Assembly: GCF_016888445.1 (NCBI RefSeq)
Contig: NZ_JAFEKF010000003.1
Location: 279,429-343,428 of the forward strand
Reading direction: 5' to 3'
From: Marinomonas ostreistagni
Lineage (GTDB): Bacteria > Pseudomonadota > Gammaproteobacteria > Pseudomonadales > Marinomonadaceae
DNA: 64,000 nucleotides
Shown: positions 56,331 through 64,000 of the stretch, piece after piece
Layout of the letters: every line of letters starts with the position of its first letter
Position numbering within the stretch: position 1 is the first letter of the stretch
Notes under the pieces: model-generated
The model's database searches: none
Told to the model about the DNA's origin: nothing
The model's input: the letters and a program-made list of their open reading frames with translations, nothing else
Translations under genes and position numbers: made by a program

Positions 56331-57107
56331 GTGTTGATACATCCAACTGCGATAGTTGATCCAAAAGCTGAACTAGACAGTGATGTTGAAGTCGGCCCGT
56401 TTTGCGTTGTCGGTCCTGACGTGCGAATTGGAGCCGGCACGGTGTTAAAATCTCATGTGGTGGTCAATGGTCACACGACAATCGGCCAGCATAATGAGAT
56501 TTACCAGTTTACTTCGGTAGGTGAAGTAAACCAAGATAAGAAATATAAGGGTGAGCCGACCCAGTTGATCATTGGTGATCGTAATGTGATCCGTGAGAAC
56601 TCGACTATTCACCGTGGTACGATTCAGGATCAGGGCGTTACTAGAATTGGTAGTGGCAATCTATTGATGGCCAGTACTCATGTTGGCCATGACTGTATCG
56701 TTGGGGATAATAACATCCTAGCAAATTACGCAGCGCTAGCGGGACATGTGCATGTAGGTGATTCGGTGATTTTGGGAGGATACACAGGGATCCACCAATT
56801 TTGCCAAGTAAACTCTTACAGTATGTGTGGCATGGGCTCGATGGTGACGAAAGATATCCCTCGCTATGTGATGGTATCAGGTGATCCAGCTAAAGCGCAC
56901 GGTATGAACTTTGAAGGCATGCGTCGTCGTGGTACGGCCCCTGAAGTCATCAAAGCACTGCGTAATGCGTACAAGACGATTTATTTAAAGCGAATGCCGT
57001 TGGAGAAAGCGCTTGCTGAATTAGAAAGCAGCGAGATAGCGTCAATTCAAGAAGTAGCAGACTTTATTCTGTCGATTCGCTTATCGAAACGCGGCATAGT
57101 TCGCTAA
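56331..57107 (+). CDS. lpxA: UDP-N-acetylglucosamine acyltransferase
   Basis: This 258-residue trimeric enzyme performs the first step of lipid A synthesis. The hexapeptide beta-helix covers about 1-185 (LIHPTAIVDPKAELDSDVEVG), with the catalytic His in STHVGHDCIVGDNNI. GGYTGIHQFCQVNSYSMCGMGSMV follows, and a helical C-terminal domain ends the protein. The start codon is GTG at 56331, immediately after fabZ. A strong terminator separates it from lpxB. Confidence 0.97.
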   Translation: MLIHPTAIVDPKAELDSDVEVGPFCVVGPDVRIGAGTVLKSHVVVNGHTTIGQHNEIYQFTSVGEVNQDKKYKGEPTQLIIGDRNVIRENSTIHRGTIQDQGVTRIGSGNLLMASTHVGHDCIVGDNNILANYAALAGHVHVGDSVILGGYTGIHQFCQVNSYSMCGMGSMVTKDIPRYVMVSGDPAKAHGMNFEGMRRRGTAPEVIKALRNAYKTIYLKRMPLEKALAELESSEIASIQEVADFILSIRLSKRGIVR

Positions 57108-57127
57108 CCGTTAAGATGTGCGTGAAG

Positions 57128-57155
57128 AAAACCCCGAACATTTCGGGGTTTTTTT
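57128..57155 (+). terminator. Rho-independent terminator between lpxA and lpxB
   Basis: AAAACCCCGAA (57128-57138) pairs with TTCGGGGTTTT (57142-57152), followed by T to 57155. It lies 18 bases before the lpxB ATG, so lpxB-rnhB-dnaE must depend on read-through or on a promoter inside lpxA. Confidence 0.9.
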
Positions 57156-57172
57156 ATGAAGGTAATTTAAAC

Positions 57173-58309
57173 ATGCAAAAAAGATTTGTCATCGTTGCCG
57201 GCGAAGCCTCAGGGGATATTCTGGGGGCCGATCTCATCGAGCACTTAAAGAAGCGTTATCCAGATGCTTTATTCGAAGGTATTGGCGGACCATTGATGGA
57301 GCAGCAAGGTCTGCGCAGTTTGTTTCCAATGGAACGTTTGTCGGTCATGGGGTTAGTGGAGGTATTGGGTCGCTTACGTGAATTGCTAGGTATTCGTAAG
57401 GCAGTGTATGAGCATTGTTTGGATGTTCAGCCTGACGCTTTCATCGGTATTGATTCACCGGACTTTAATTTGCCGTTAGCGCGTAAACTTAAACAGCAAG
57501 GTTTGCGTACGATCCATTACGTCAGCCCTTCGGTTTGGGCATGGCGACAAAAGCGTATTCACAAGATTAAACAGTCGGTTGACCTTATGCTGACGCTATT
57601 TCCGTTTGAGTTGGATATCTACCAGCGTCATCACATCCCAGCGATTTGTGTGGGTCATACCCTGGCAGATGATATTCCGTTTCAGTCTGAAAAAAGCGTC
57701 GCACGCACGACACTTGCGCTGCCAACACAAAAACCTCTGTGTGCAATATTGCCAGGTTCCCGTGGTGGTGAGGTAAGTCGTTTGATGCCTTTGTTCGCCG
57801 AAACTATGCGTGTGATCGCGCAACAAGTTGAAGGTGTGGAGTTTGTTATCCCAGCGGCCAATGACGCACGCCGTGAACAAATTGAAGCCTGTTTAAAGCA
57901 AGCGGGAGTGCGTGCACACATTATAGCCGGTCAATCGCGGACTGTAATGGCAGCGAGTGATGCGATTTTGCTGGCTTCTGGTACGGCGGCGTTAGAAGCC
58001 ATGCTAGTGAAGCGCCCAATGGTGGTGGCTTACCGTTTTTCTGCACTGACCTTCGCTATTATGCGACGCATGGTAAAAGTGCCTTATGTGTCCTTGCCTA
58101 ACCTGTTAGCGCAACGAGCGATTGTGCCGGAGCTTTTGCAAGATGATGCCACGCCCGTAAAACTTGCCAATGCATTGGTAGATCAGTGGCGTCAATATGA
58201 GACAAATGCCGAGGTGCACGAGACCTATCAATATCTGCACACCTTGCTTAAGCGTAATGCAGGCGATGCCGCGGCTAAGGCCATTGCCAAGGAGCTTGGT
58301 GATGGCTGA
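57173..58309 (+). CDS. lpxB: Lipid-A-disaccharide synthase
   Basis: The 378-residue GT19 glycosyltransferase joins UDP-diacylglucosamine and lipid X at the inner membrane. Family marks are [17 protein letters not shown] (about 6-22), [38 protein letters not shown] and [16 protein letters not shown]. The frame is open to 57116, but that extension runs through the terminator; ATG 57173 with GAAGGTAAT upstream fits the family. The rnhB start codon overlaps its end by 8 bases. Confidence 0.96.
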   Translation: MQKRFVIVAGEASGDILGADLIEHLKKRYPDALFEGIGGPLMEQQGLRSLFPMERLSVMGLVEVLGRLRELLGIRKAVYEHCLDVQPDAFIGIDSPDFNLPLARKLKQQGLRTIHYVSPSVWAWRQKRIHKIKQSVDLMLTLFPFELDIYQRHHIPAICVGHTLADDIPFQSEKSVARTTLALPTQKPLCAILPGSRGGEVSRLMPLFAETMRVIAQQVEGVEFVIPAANDARREQIEACLKQAGVRAHIIAGQSRTVMAASDAILLASGTAALEAMLVKRPMVVAYRFSALTFAIMRRMVKVPYVSLPNLLAQRAIVPELLQDDATPVKLANALVDQWRQYETNAEVHETYQYLHTLLKRNAGDAAAKAIAKELGDG

Positions 58310-58910
58310 TTTAGAACCCTTTGTCAGTCTACTGTATGATGGTCATTTGATCGCTGGCGCTGATGAAGCAGGACGTGGCCCTTTGGCAGGCGACGTGGTT
58401 GCCGCGGCGGTGATTTTAGATCCGGCGCGCCCAATTACGGGATTAAATGACTCTAAAAAACTCAGCGAAAAAAAGCGTGAAGCATTATTTACTGAAATTC
58501 AGGACAAAGCCTTAGCCTACAGTATTGCGCGAGCCAGTGTGGCTGAAATTGATCAGATTAATATTCTCCATGCCAGCATGTTGGCCATGCATCGTGCGAT
58601 TGCTAGTTTATCGACACAGGCTGAACACGCGTTAATTGATGGAAATCGAATTCCATCTCAACTGCCTTGTCCTGCGGAAGCTGTGGTCAAAGGTGATGCA
58701 CGTCATCCTGCAATTGCTGCGGCGTCCATTTTGGCAAAAGTCACACGAGATCGTGAAATTGTTGCACTGGATGAGAAATACCCACAGTATGGGTTTGCAA
58801 AGCACAAAGGCTATCCAACTGCTGTACACTTAGCGGCCATAAAAGAGCATGGCGTTTGTGCCATACATCGCACCAGTTTTGGGCCAGTGAAGCGGGCCCT
58901 AGAAGGTTAA
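58302..58910 (+). CDS. rnhB: Ribonuclease HII
   Basis: The 202-residue enzyme nicks RNA in RNA-DNA hybrids at ribonucleotides. The acidic site is visible in [21 protein letters not shown] (Asp, Glu), ALIDGNRIP (Asp) and [16 protein letters not shown] (Asp region). The longer open frame to 58197 runs in another frame over lpxB; ATG 58302 overlaps the lpxB stop and gives a normal length. It precedes dnaE by 3 bases, the conserved lpxB-rnhB-dnaE order. Confidence 0.96.
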   Translation: MADLEPFVSLLYDGHLIAGADEAGRGPLAGDVVAAAVILDPARPITGLNDSKKLSEKKREALFTEIQDKALAYSIARASVAEIDQINILHASMLAMHRAIASLSTQAEHALIDGNRIPSQLPCPAEAVVKGDARHPAIAAASILAKVTRDREIVALDEKYPQYGFAKHKGYPTAVHLAAIKEHGVCAIHRTSFGPVKRALEG

Positions 58911-58913
58911 ATT

Positions 58914-61900
58914 ATGTCATCCTTTATTCATTTAAGAGTTCACACTGAGTATTCACTTGTCGATGGTTTGGTCAAAGTCAAAGGCTTGTTAAACCAAGCT
59001 GAGGCTAATGAGATGCCTGCTGTCGCCATGTCTGATGAGAATAATCTGTGTGGCTTTATCCGCTTCTACAGTGGAGCCTTGGGCAAAGGAATTAAACCGA
59101 TCTGTGGCGCTGACATCATGTTAGAAGCGACTGAGCAGATTGAGCAGCGTACACGTATGACCTTGTTGGCAATGAGCAATCAAGGCTACAAAAACATTAT
59201 CGAAGTGATCTCTAAGGGCTATCAATATGGCCAAGTAGAAGGTCGCCCCGTGATTAAGCGTGAATGGGTAGCTGAACACAGCGAAGACGTGATCGCCTTA
59301 TCCGGTGGTGTATTTGGTGATGTTGGCTTCTTACTGTCGAAAGGTCGTATGGAAGAAGCGCAAACCTATTTAAAAGGTTGGATGGATACGTTCCCAGGGC
59401 GCTTTTACGCTGAGGTGGTTCGTACCTTACGCCCAGGTGAAGAAGATTATATTCATCAGGTTGTGCCATTGGCGTCTGAATATGGGTGTCCTGTTGTAGC
59501 CACCAATGATGTACGCTTTCTTAAGCGCGAAGATTTTGAAGCACACGAAGCTCGCGTCAGTATTTATGATGGCGTCACATTGGATGATCCTCGTCGTGTG
59601 CGCAAATATTCCGAAGAGCAGTATTTTAAAACCTCTGCTGAAATGGAAGAATTGTTCTCAGACCTTCCTGAGGCCCTAGAGAACACCATTGAAATTGCCA
59701 AGCGTTGTAACGTCGATGTTTTGCTGGGCACGTACTTCTTGCCAGACTTCCCAGTGCCAGACGGCATGACTATGGAAGAATATTTCCGTGAGTTGTCACA
59801 TCATGGTCTGCAAGAGCGTTTTGAGCTGTTGGTCAAAAAAGGCGGCGAACGTGTTTTGGCACGTAAGCAGGAGTACATCGATCGTCTGAATTTTGAGCTC
59901 GATATTATTAACCAGATGGGGTTTCCTGGTTACTTCTTAATCGTAATGGACTTTATTCAATGGTCCAAAGACAACGATATTCCGGTAGGGCCTGGACGTG
60001 GTTCCGGTGCCGGGTCGCTAGTAGCCTATGCGCTTAAAATTACCGATCTGGATCCATTGGAATATGACCTGCTGTTCGAACGTTTCTTGAACCCAGAGCG
60101 TGTCTCCATGCCCGACTTTGACATCGACTTCTGCATGGATAACCGTGATCGCGTGATTGACTACGTGGCACAGCGATATGGTCGTAATGCGGTCTCTCAG
60201 ATTATTACCTTTGGTCAGATGGCCGCTAAGGCGGTGGTACGCGACGTAGCGCGTGTGCAAGGTAAGTCTTACAGTTTAGGGGATAAGTTATCAAAGCTAA
60301 TTCCTTTTGAAATTGGCATGACTCTGAAAAAGGCATTAGAGGACGAGCCTGCGTTAGTAGAGTTCATCGAAGGTGACGAAGAAGCTGCCGAAGTAATGGA
60401 AATGGCCTTCAAGCTTGAAGGTACGGTGCGTAACTTTGGTAAGCACGCCGGTGGTGTTGTCATTGCACCGACAAAATTGACAGATTTTGCGCCGCTTTAC
60501 TGTGAAGAAGACGGTACTGGTCTAGTAACGCAATATGATAAGAATGACGTAGAGGAAGCGGGTCTAGTGAAGTTTGACTTCTTGGGCCTTAAAACTCTCA
60601 CCGTTGTCGACTGGGCATTAGAAAGTATCAATGAGATCCATGCGCGTGAAGGCAAGCCGCCACTTGATATTGCGCTAATCGATCTAGAAGACAAAGCCAC
60701 CTACGATTTATTGCAGCGCGCCGAAACCACGGCGGTATTCCAGCTGGAATCCCGCGGTATGAAAGAGCTGATCAAGAAGCTTTTGCCGTCCCGCTTTGAA
60801 GACATCATCGCCTTGGTAGCCTTGTACCGTCCAGGTCCACTGGGCTCAGGCATGGTGGATGACTTTATCAACCGTAAGCACGGTCGTTCTGAGCTGGCTT
60901 TCCCGCACCCAGATTATCAACACGAAGACCTTATTCCCGTGTTAGAGCCTACCTACGGCATTATCTTGTACCAAGAGCAGGTAATGCAGATTGCTCAGGT
61001 GTTAGCGAAGTTCTCCCTAGGTGGCGCCGATTTGTTACGTCGTGCCATGGGTAAGAAAAAAGCTGAGGTCATGCAAGAGCAGCGCTTAATCTTCATGGAA
61101 GGTGCGGCGAAAAATAACATCGATAAAGACCTTGCGGGTAACATCTTCGATTTGATGGAGAAATTCGCAGGTTACGGCTTTAACAAATCTCACTCGGCTG
61201 CCTATGCATTGGTTTCATATCAAACGGCATGGTTAAAGCAGCACTATCCAGCGCCATTTATGGCGGCCGTATTATCTGCTGATATGCAGAACACAGACAA
61301 GATCGTCATATTTGTCGAAGAGTGTCGTGCGATGAATTTGGTGGTAGATCTGCCAAACGTAAACGAATCAGTTTATAAATTTGCGGTTAACCGAGAAGGC
61401 GCTATTGTATACGGTCTTGGCGCGATTAAGGGAGTGGGTGAAGGGCCAATTGAAGCGATCGTTGAGGCCCGTAAAGAAGGCCCATTTGAGCATATTTTTG
61501 ATTTCTGTCAGCGCGTAGGGCGCCGAGTGAACCGTCGTGTGATGGAAGCTTTGGTCCGCTCTGGGGCGTTTGATACCATTGGGCCCAATAGAGCGACATT
61601 GTTTGCCAGTATTGAGGAGGCGCTTAAGCGTGCCGATCAAAGTGCTAAGAGCCATGATGCCGGGATGGGAGACTTATTTGGTATTGAGGTCGAAGAGTCG
61701 ACCGAGAATGCTTACGATGAAATAGGCATTCAAGAAGAGTGGCATGGCCGTAAGCGCCTAGATGGTGAAAAAGATACCTTAGGCTTATACGTTACGGGTC
61801 ACCCGATCGATGACTATGAAACAGAAATCCGACGCTTCGCGCGCCAGAAAATTGTCGATCTTCAACCGAAGCGCGAAACCCAAGTGATTGCCGGTTTGAT

Positions 61901-62384
61901 TGTCGAAATGCGCATTACGAAAAGTAAGCGCGGTGGCAATATTGCTTTTGTAACATTGGATGACCGTTCGGCACGGATCGAAGTGGCGGTGTTCCCTGAT
62001 ACCTTTGAAAGTGTAAAGCAGTACTTGATAAAAGACTCCGTCGTCGTCATTGAGGGGGAAATCAGTATTGATGAGTTTCGTGGCGGTCAGAAAGTGGCTG
62101 CACGCAACGTTTTAGATATGGCCGCAGCGCGCATACGTTATGTTGAAGCGTTACGTATCGACTGGCTTGAGCAAGAAGTCACACCGAATAATGTACAAAA
62201 GCTCGCGGACGCTATTGCACCGTACCGTGGAGATGGTTGTGATGTCGTAATCGGTTTCGAAACTCAACAAGCTGTGGGGGATGTTCGTCTCGGTCCACAA
62301 TGGAAAATTCGTCCAGATGACGATTTAATTCACGAGCTTCAAAAACAATACGGTAAACAAAATGTCCAGTTAGTGTATACTTAG
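58914..62384 (+). CDS. dnaE: DNA polymerase III alpha subunit
   Basis: The 1156-residue replicative polymerase has an N-terminal PHP domain (FIHLRVHTEYSLVDGLVKV). The palm carries catalytic Asp401 and Asp403 in PDFDIDF and Asp555 in VKFDFLGLKTL, the same positions as in E. coli. GPGRGSGAGSLVAYAL is nearby. The fingers, beta-binding region, helix-hairpin-helix and OB domain (TQVIAGLIVEMRITKSKRGGNIAFVTLDD) follow. Length matches E. coli (1160). It follows rnhB closely. Confidence 0.98.
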   Translation: MSSFIHLRVHTEYSLVDGLVKVKGLLNQAEANEMPAVAMSDENNLCGFIRFYSGALGKGIKPICGADIMLEATEQIEQRTRMTLLAMSNQGYKNIIEVISKGYQYGQVEGRPVIKREWVAEHSEDVIALSGGVFGDVGFLLSKGRMEEAQTYLKGWMDTFPGRFYAEVVRTLRPGEEDYIHQVVPLASEYGCPVVATNDVRFLKREDFEAHEARVSIYDGVTLDDPRRVRKYSEEQYFKTSAEMEELFSDLPEALENTIEIAKRCNVDVLLGTYFLPDFPVPDGMTMEEYFRELSHHGLQERFELLVKKGGERVLARKQEYIDRLNFELDIINQMGFPGYFLIVMDFIQWSKDNDIPVGPGRGSGAGSLVAYALKITDLDPLEYDLLFERFLNPERVSMPDFDIDFCMDNRDRVIDYVAQRYGRNAVSQIITFGQMAAKAVVRDVARVQGKSYSLGDKLSKLIPFEIGMTLKKALEDEPALVEFIEGDEEAAEVMEMAFKLEGTVRNFGKHAGGVVIAPTKLTDFAPLYCEEDGTGLVTQYDKNDVEEAGLVKFDFLGLKTLTVVDWALESINEIHAREGKPPLDIALIDLEDKATYDLLQRAETTAVFQLESRGMKELIKKLLPSRFEDIIALVALYRPGPLGSGMVDDFINRKHGRSELAFPHPDYQHEDLIPVLEPTYGIILYQEQVMQIAQVLAKFSLGGADLLRRAMGKKKAEVMQEQRLIFMEGAAKNNIDKDLAGNIFDLMEKFAGYGFNKSHSAAYALVSYQTAWLKQHYPAPFMAAVLSADMQNTDKIVIFVEECRAMNLVVDLPNVNESVYKFAVNREGAIVYGLGAIKGVGEGPIEAIVEARKEGPFEHIFDFCQRVGRRVNRRVMEALVRSGAFDTIGPNRATLFASIEEALKRADQSAKSHDAGMGDLFGIEVEESTENAYDEIGIQEEWHGRKRLDGEKDTLGLYVTGHPIDDYETEIRRFARQKIVDLQPKRETQVIAGLIVEMRITKSKRGGNIAFVTLDDRSARIEVAVFPDTFESVKQYLIKDSVVVIEGEISIDEFRGGQKVAARNVLDMAAARIRYVEALRIDWLEQEVTPNNVQKLADAIAPYRGDGCDVVIGFETQQAVGDVRLGPQWKIRPDDDLIHELQKQYGKQNVQLVYT

Positions 62385-62443
62385 TGCCATTTTATCGTTC
62401 TTTCACTCGCGTAACGCCAATGGAGCGGCGCGATAGGATGTTC

Positions 62444-62466
62444 AAAGTTATAACTTTCTGTAAAAT
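62444..62466 (+). promoter_or_regulatory. Palindrome and -10-like box upstream of accA
   Basis: AAAGTTATAACTTT (62444-62457) is a perfect 14-base palindrome. TAAAAT (62461-62466) follows as a possible -10 box. The site lies 31 bases before the accA ATG, so it could be an operator or simply AT-rich promoter sequence. Confidence 0.4.
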
Positions 62467-62496
62467 AGCAGACAACCTAATAGCAGTGTGTAGAAA

Positions 62497-63444
62497 ATGA
62501 ATTTAGATTATTTACCTTTCGAGCAGCCGATCGCTGAGCTTGAACAAAAAATTGAAGAACTTCGTCTAGTTGGTAACGATAACGATCTAAACATTAGTGA
62601 AGAAATCAGCCGTCTAGAAGAGAAAAAAGTTACTTTGACTCAAAATCTCTTTAGTAACTTAGGTGCTTGGGAAGTGTCTCAATTAGCACGTCACCCTAAA
62701 CGCCCTTACACACTAGATTACATCAAGCATGTATTCACTGATTTTGAAGAGATGCATGGCGATCGTCATTACGCTGATGATCGTGCCATTGTCGGTGGTA
62801 TTGCGCGCTTAGACGGTCGTCCAATCATGGTAATTGGTCACCAGAAAGGTCGCGAAGTAAAAGAAAAGGTAATGCGTAACTTCGGTATGCCACGCCCAGA
62901 AGGTTACCGCAAAGCTTTGCGTCTGATGGAAACCGCAGAACGTTTTAATCTACCGATTGTGACACTTATCGACACACCTGGGGCTTACCCAGGCATTGGT
63001 GCAGAAGAGCGTGGTCAAAGTGAAGCGATTGCCTACAACCTAGCGGTTATGTCACGTCTTAAAACACCAATCATTTCTACCGTTATCGGTGAGGGTGGTT
63101 CTGGTGGCGCATTGGCTATCGGTGTATGTGATGAGCTGATGATGCTGCAATATGGTACTTACTCAGTTATCTCTCCTGAAGGTTGTGCTTCGATTCTTTG
63201 GAAAAGTGCAGATCGTGCGTCTGATGCTGCTAAAGCGATGGGCATCACGGCAGATCGTCTACAAGAACTTGGTTTTGTTGACACCATTCTTGAAGAACCA
63301 TTAGGTGGCGCACACACTAACCATGTGGATATGGCGCAGCGTTACAAAGCTAATGTGTTGCAAGTGCTAGATAAACTAGAAGCACTTTCAACTGAAGAAT
63401 TAGTTGAGCGCCGTTACCAGCGCTTGATGTCTTACGGTCTATAA
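62497..63444 (+). CDS. accA: Acetyl-CoA carboxylase carboxyltransferase alpha subunit
   Basis: The 315-residue protein forms, with AccD, the carboxyltransferase that makes malonyl-CoA for fatty acid synthesis. It opens [52 protein letters not shown] and [21 protein letters not shown] are typical, with [15 protein letters not shown] and [14 protein letters not shown] completing the crotonase-like fold. It follows dnaE after 112 bases with its own likely promoter. A strong terminator follows. Confidence 0.98.
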   Translation: MNLDYLPFEQPIAELEQKIEELRLVGNDNDLNISEEISRLEEKKVTLTQNLFSNLGAWEVSQLARHPKRPYTLDYIKHVFTDFEEMHGDRHYADDRAIVGGIARLDGRPIMVIGHQKGREVKEKVMRNFGMPRPEGYRKALRLMETAERFNLPIVTLIDTPGAYPGIGAEERGQSEAIAYNLAVMSRLKTPIISTVIGEGGSGGALAIGVCDELMMLQYGTYSVISPEGCASILWKSADRASDAAKAMGITADRLQELGFVDTILEEPLGGAHTNHVDMAQRYKANVLQVLDKLEALSTEELVERRYQRLMSYGL

Positions 63445-63470
63445 CGACTCGCAGACAACTGCATCTATTT

Positions 63471-63507
63471 AAAAAGCCCGCTACTGATCCCAGTAGCGGG
63501 CTTTTTT
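63471..63507 (+). terminator. Rho-independent terminator after accA
   Basis: AAAAAGCCCGCTACTG (63471-63486) pairs with CAGTAGCGGGCTTTTT (63491-63506) around ATCC, a perfect 16-base stem with flanking A and T runs. It insulates the accA transcript from the rRNA operon promoter. Confidence 0.95.
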
Positions 63508-63720
63508 CGTTTTTAGGCTGACAGAGAGGCGTTGCGTCACCCACCCAACTCATTTTCTGCTCCACGCGCAGGCGCGAATAGTCGCTTAAAAATTGTTGAG
63601 TAGGTGACTTACGCCATTAGTTAGCCATGGATAGGGAAGGCCTGATTGAAAAGTGAGCTATAAAGTGCTGTTTTTGATCGATAAATAACCAATTTGGCGG
63701 GTTGAGGCGCTTTAATGGCG
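63508..63720. other. Intergenic DNA upstream of the rRNA promoter
   Basis: These 213 bases hold no gene. They become AT-richer toward the promoter and may carry Fis sites, which I cannot define with confidence. Confidence 0.3.
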
Positions 63721-63775
63721 TTTTTTTTAAATTAATTCAAAAAGTGCTTGCGTCAAAAATTCTGATGCGTATTAT
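63721..63775 (+). promoter_or_regulatory. rRNA operon promoter with UP element
   Basis: An A/T run (63721-63745) stands directly before TTGCGT (63748-63753), a 16-base spacer and TATTAT (63770-63775). The 16-base spacer and UP element are typical of rRNA P1 promoters. The start site would be near 63783. The -10 lies in a small palindrome, GCGTATTATACGC (63767-63779). Confidence 0.75.
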
Positions 63776-63797
63776 ACGCACCCAATGACACGGACAA

Positions 63798-63843
63798 CGC
63801 TTCACAACAACGAAGCGAACAACGAGTCAGACGCTCTTTAAAA
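63798..63843 (+). promoter_or_regulatory. rRNA antitermination boxB and boxA
   Basis: CGCTTC (63798-63803) pairs with GAAGCG (63812-63817) as a boxB-like hairpin. GCTCTTTAAAA (63833-63843) matches the boxA consensus bound by NusB-S10. This order is that of rRNA leaders that need Nus-dependent antitermination. Confidence 0.8.
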
Positions 63844-64000
63844 TAGATAATCAGATAATTTGTGTGGGCGCTCGCTGGAGACTTCTCAAAAACTTTGAAG
63901 TCTTAAGCAAGTGACCATGTCAATTCGCTTTACGTTCTTTAATCTTCGGATTGAAGAATATAGTTAAAGTCAGACGTGATTCACGAGTTTGAGCAAACTT
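63844..64000 (+). other. 16S rRNA precursor leader, cut by right edge
   Basis: After boxA the leader contains a hairpin AGACTTC/GAAGTCT (63879-63885 with 63897-63903) and a smaller CTTC/GAAG stem. It reaches the window end without the 16S start sequence, so mature 16S should begin within tens of bases to the right. Confidence 0.7.

Noticed and set aside
57116..57172. 19-residue N-terminal extension of LpxB
   Set aside because: It would be encoded through a strong terminator and is not part of the family; the ATG at 57173 is preferred.
58197..58301. 35-residue N-terminal extension of RNase HII
   Set aside because: It overlaps lpxB in another frame and has no family counterpart; the ATG at 58302 is preferred.

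Overview
This window reads as a chromosomal housekeeping segment of a marine gammaproteobacterium, most likely of the Oceanospirillales (Marinomonas-like). That placement rests on gene order (map-glnD-dapC-dapD; rpsB-tsf-pyrH-frr-uppS-cdsA-dxr-rseP-bamA-skp-lpxD-fabZ-lpxA-lpxB-rnhB-dnaE-accA; gacS/barA type kinase-cysM-rlmD-relA-mazG), on protein signatures and on moderate base composition. It is an inference from recall, not from a database search. I see no prophage, IS element, CRISPR array or tRNA.

Region by region. 1-4960: a 5'-truncated EAL phosphodiesterase gene cut by the left edge, a 348-base non-coding stretch with small repeats, a large membrane sensor with PBP-PAS-PAS-GGDEF-EAL layout, and a YedJ-like HD phosphohydrolase. 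4923-9184: a MarR regulator, a small Rieske protein, PBP1b (mrcB) and a periplasmic solute-binding protein. 9234-13005: divergent glgA and glgC, then a TraB/GumN-type protein. 13180-19432: ribE, then lepA-lepB-rnc-era-recO-acpS, without the pdxJ often found before acpS. 19371-27988: a BarA/GacS hybrid kinase, a small lipoprotein, cysM, rlmD, relA, mazG. 28037-34388: ppc, adk, tsaB, uppP, an unknown 94-residue protein, rsmJ, slyX. 34660-38573: a membrane-anchored cold-shock-domain protein, tpx, panD, two unknown proteins, dapE, a small lipoprotein and yffB. 38639-44485: a leftward map-glnD-dapC-dapD block. 44811-63444: the long rightward translation, envelope and replication cluster. 63445-64000: the promoter, UP element, boxB/boxA and leader of an rRNA operon, whose 16S gene must begin just past the right edge.

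Functionally the window joins translation and ribosome biogenesis (lepA, rnc, era, rlmD, rsmJ, tsaB, rpsB, tsf, frr, map), envelope building (mrcB, uppP, uppS, cdsA, rseP, bamA, skp, lpxD/A/B, fabZ, lepB), lysine/DAP synthesis (dapC, dapD, dapE), signalling (c-di-GMP enzymes, RelA, BarA, GlnD) and central metabolism (ppc, glg genes, accA, cysM, panD, ribE).

No clearly new multi-gene system is visible. The most interesting items are RNA-level or small: a structured lepA leader, an 11-base inverted repeat bracketing the adk promoter, a terminator-like hairpin inside recO, an rpsB leader whose 5' half carries two boxes of the TPP riboswitch, a membrane-tethered cold-shock protein, and several small unrecognised proteins.
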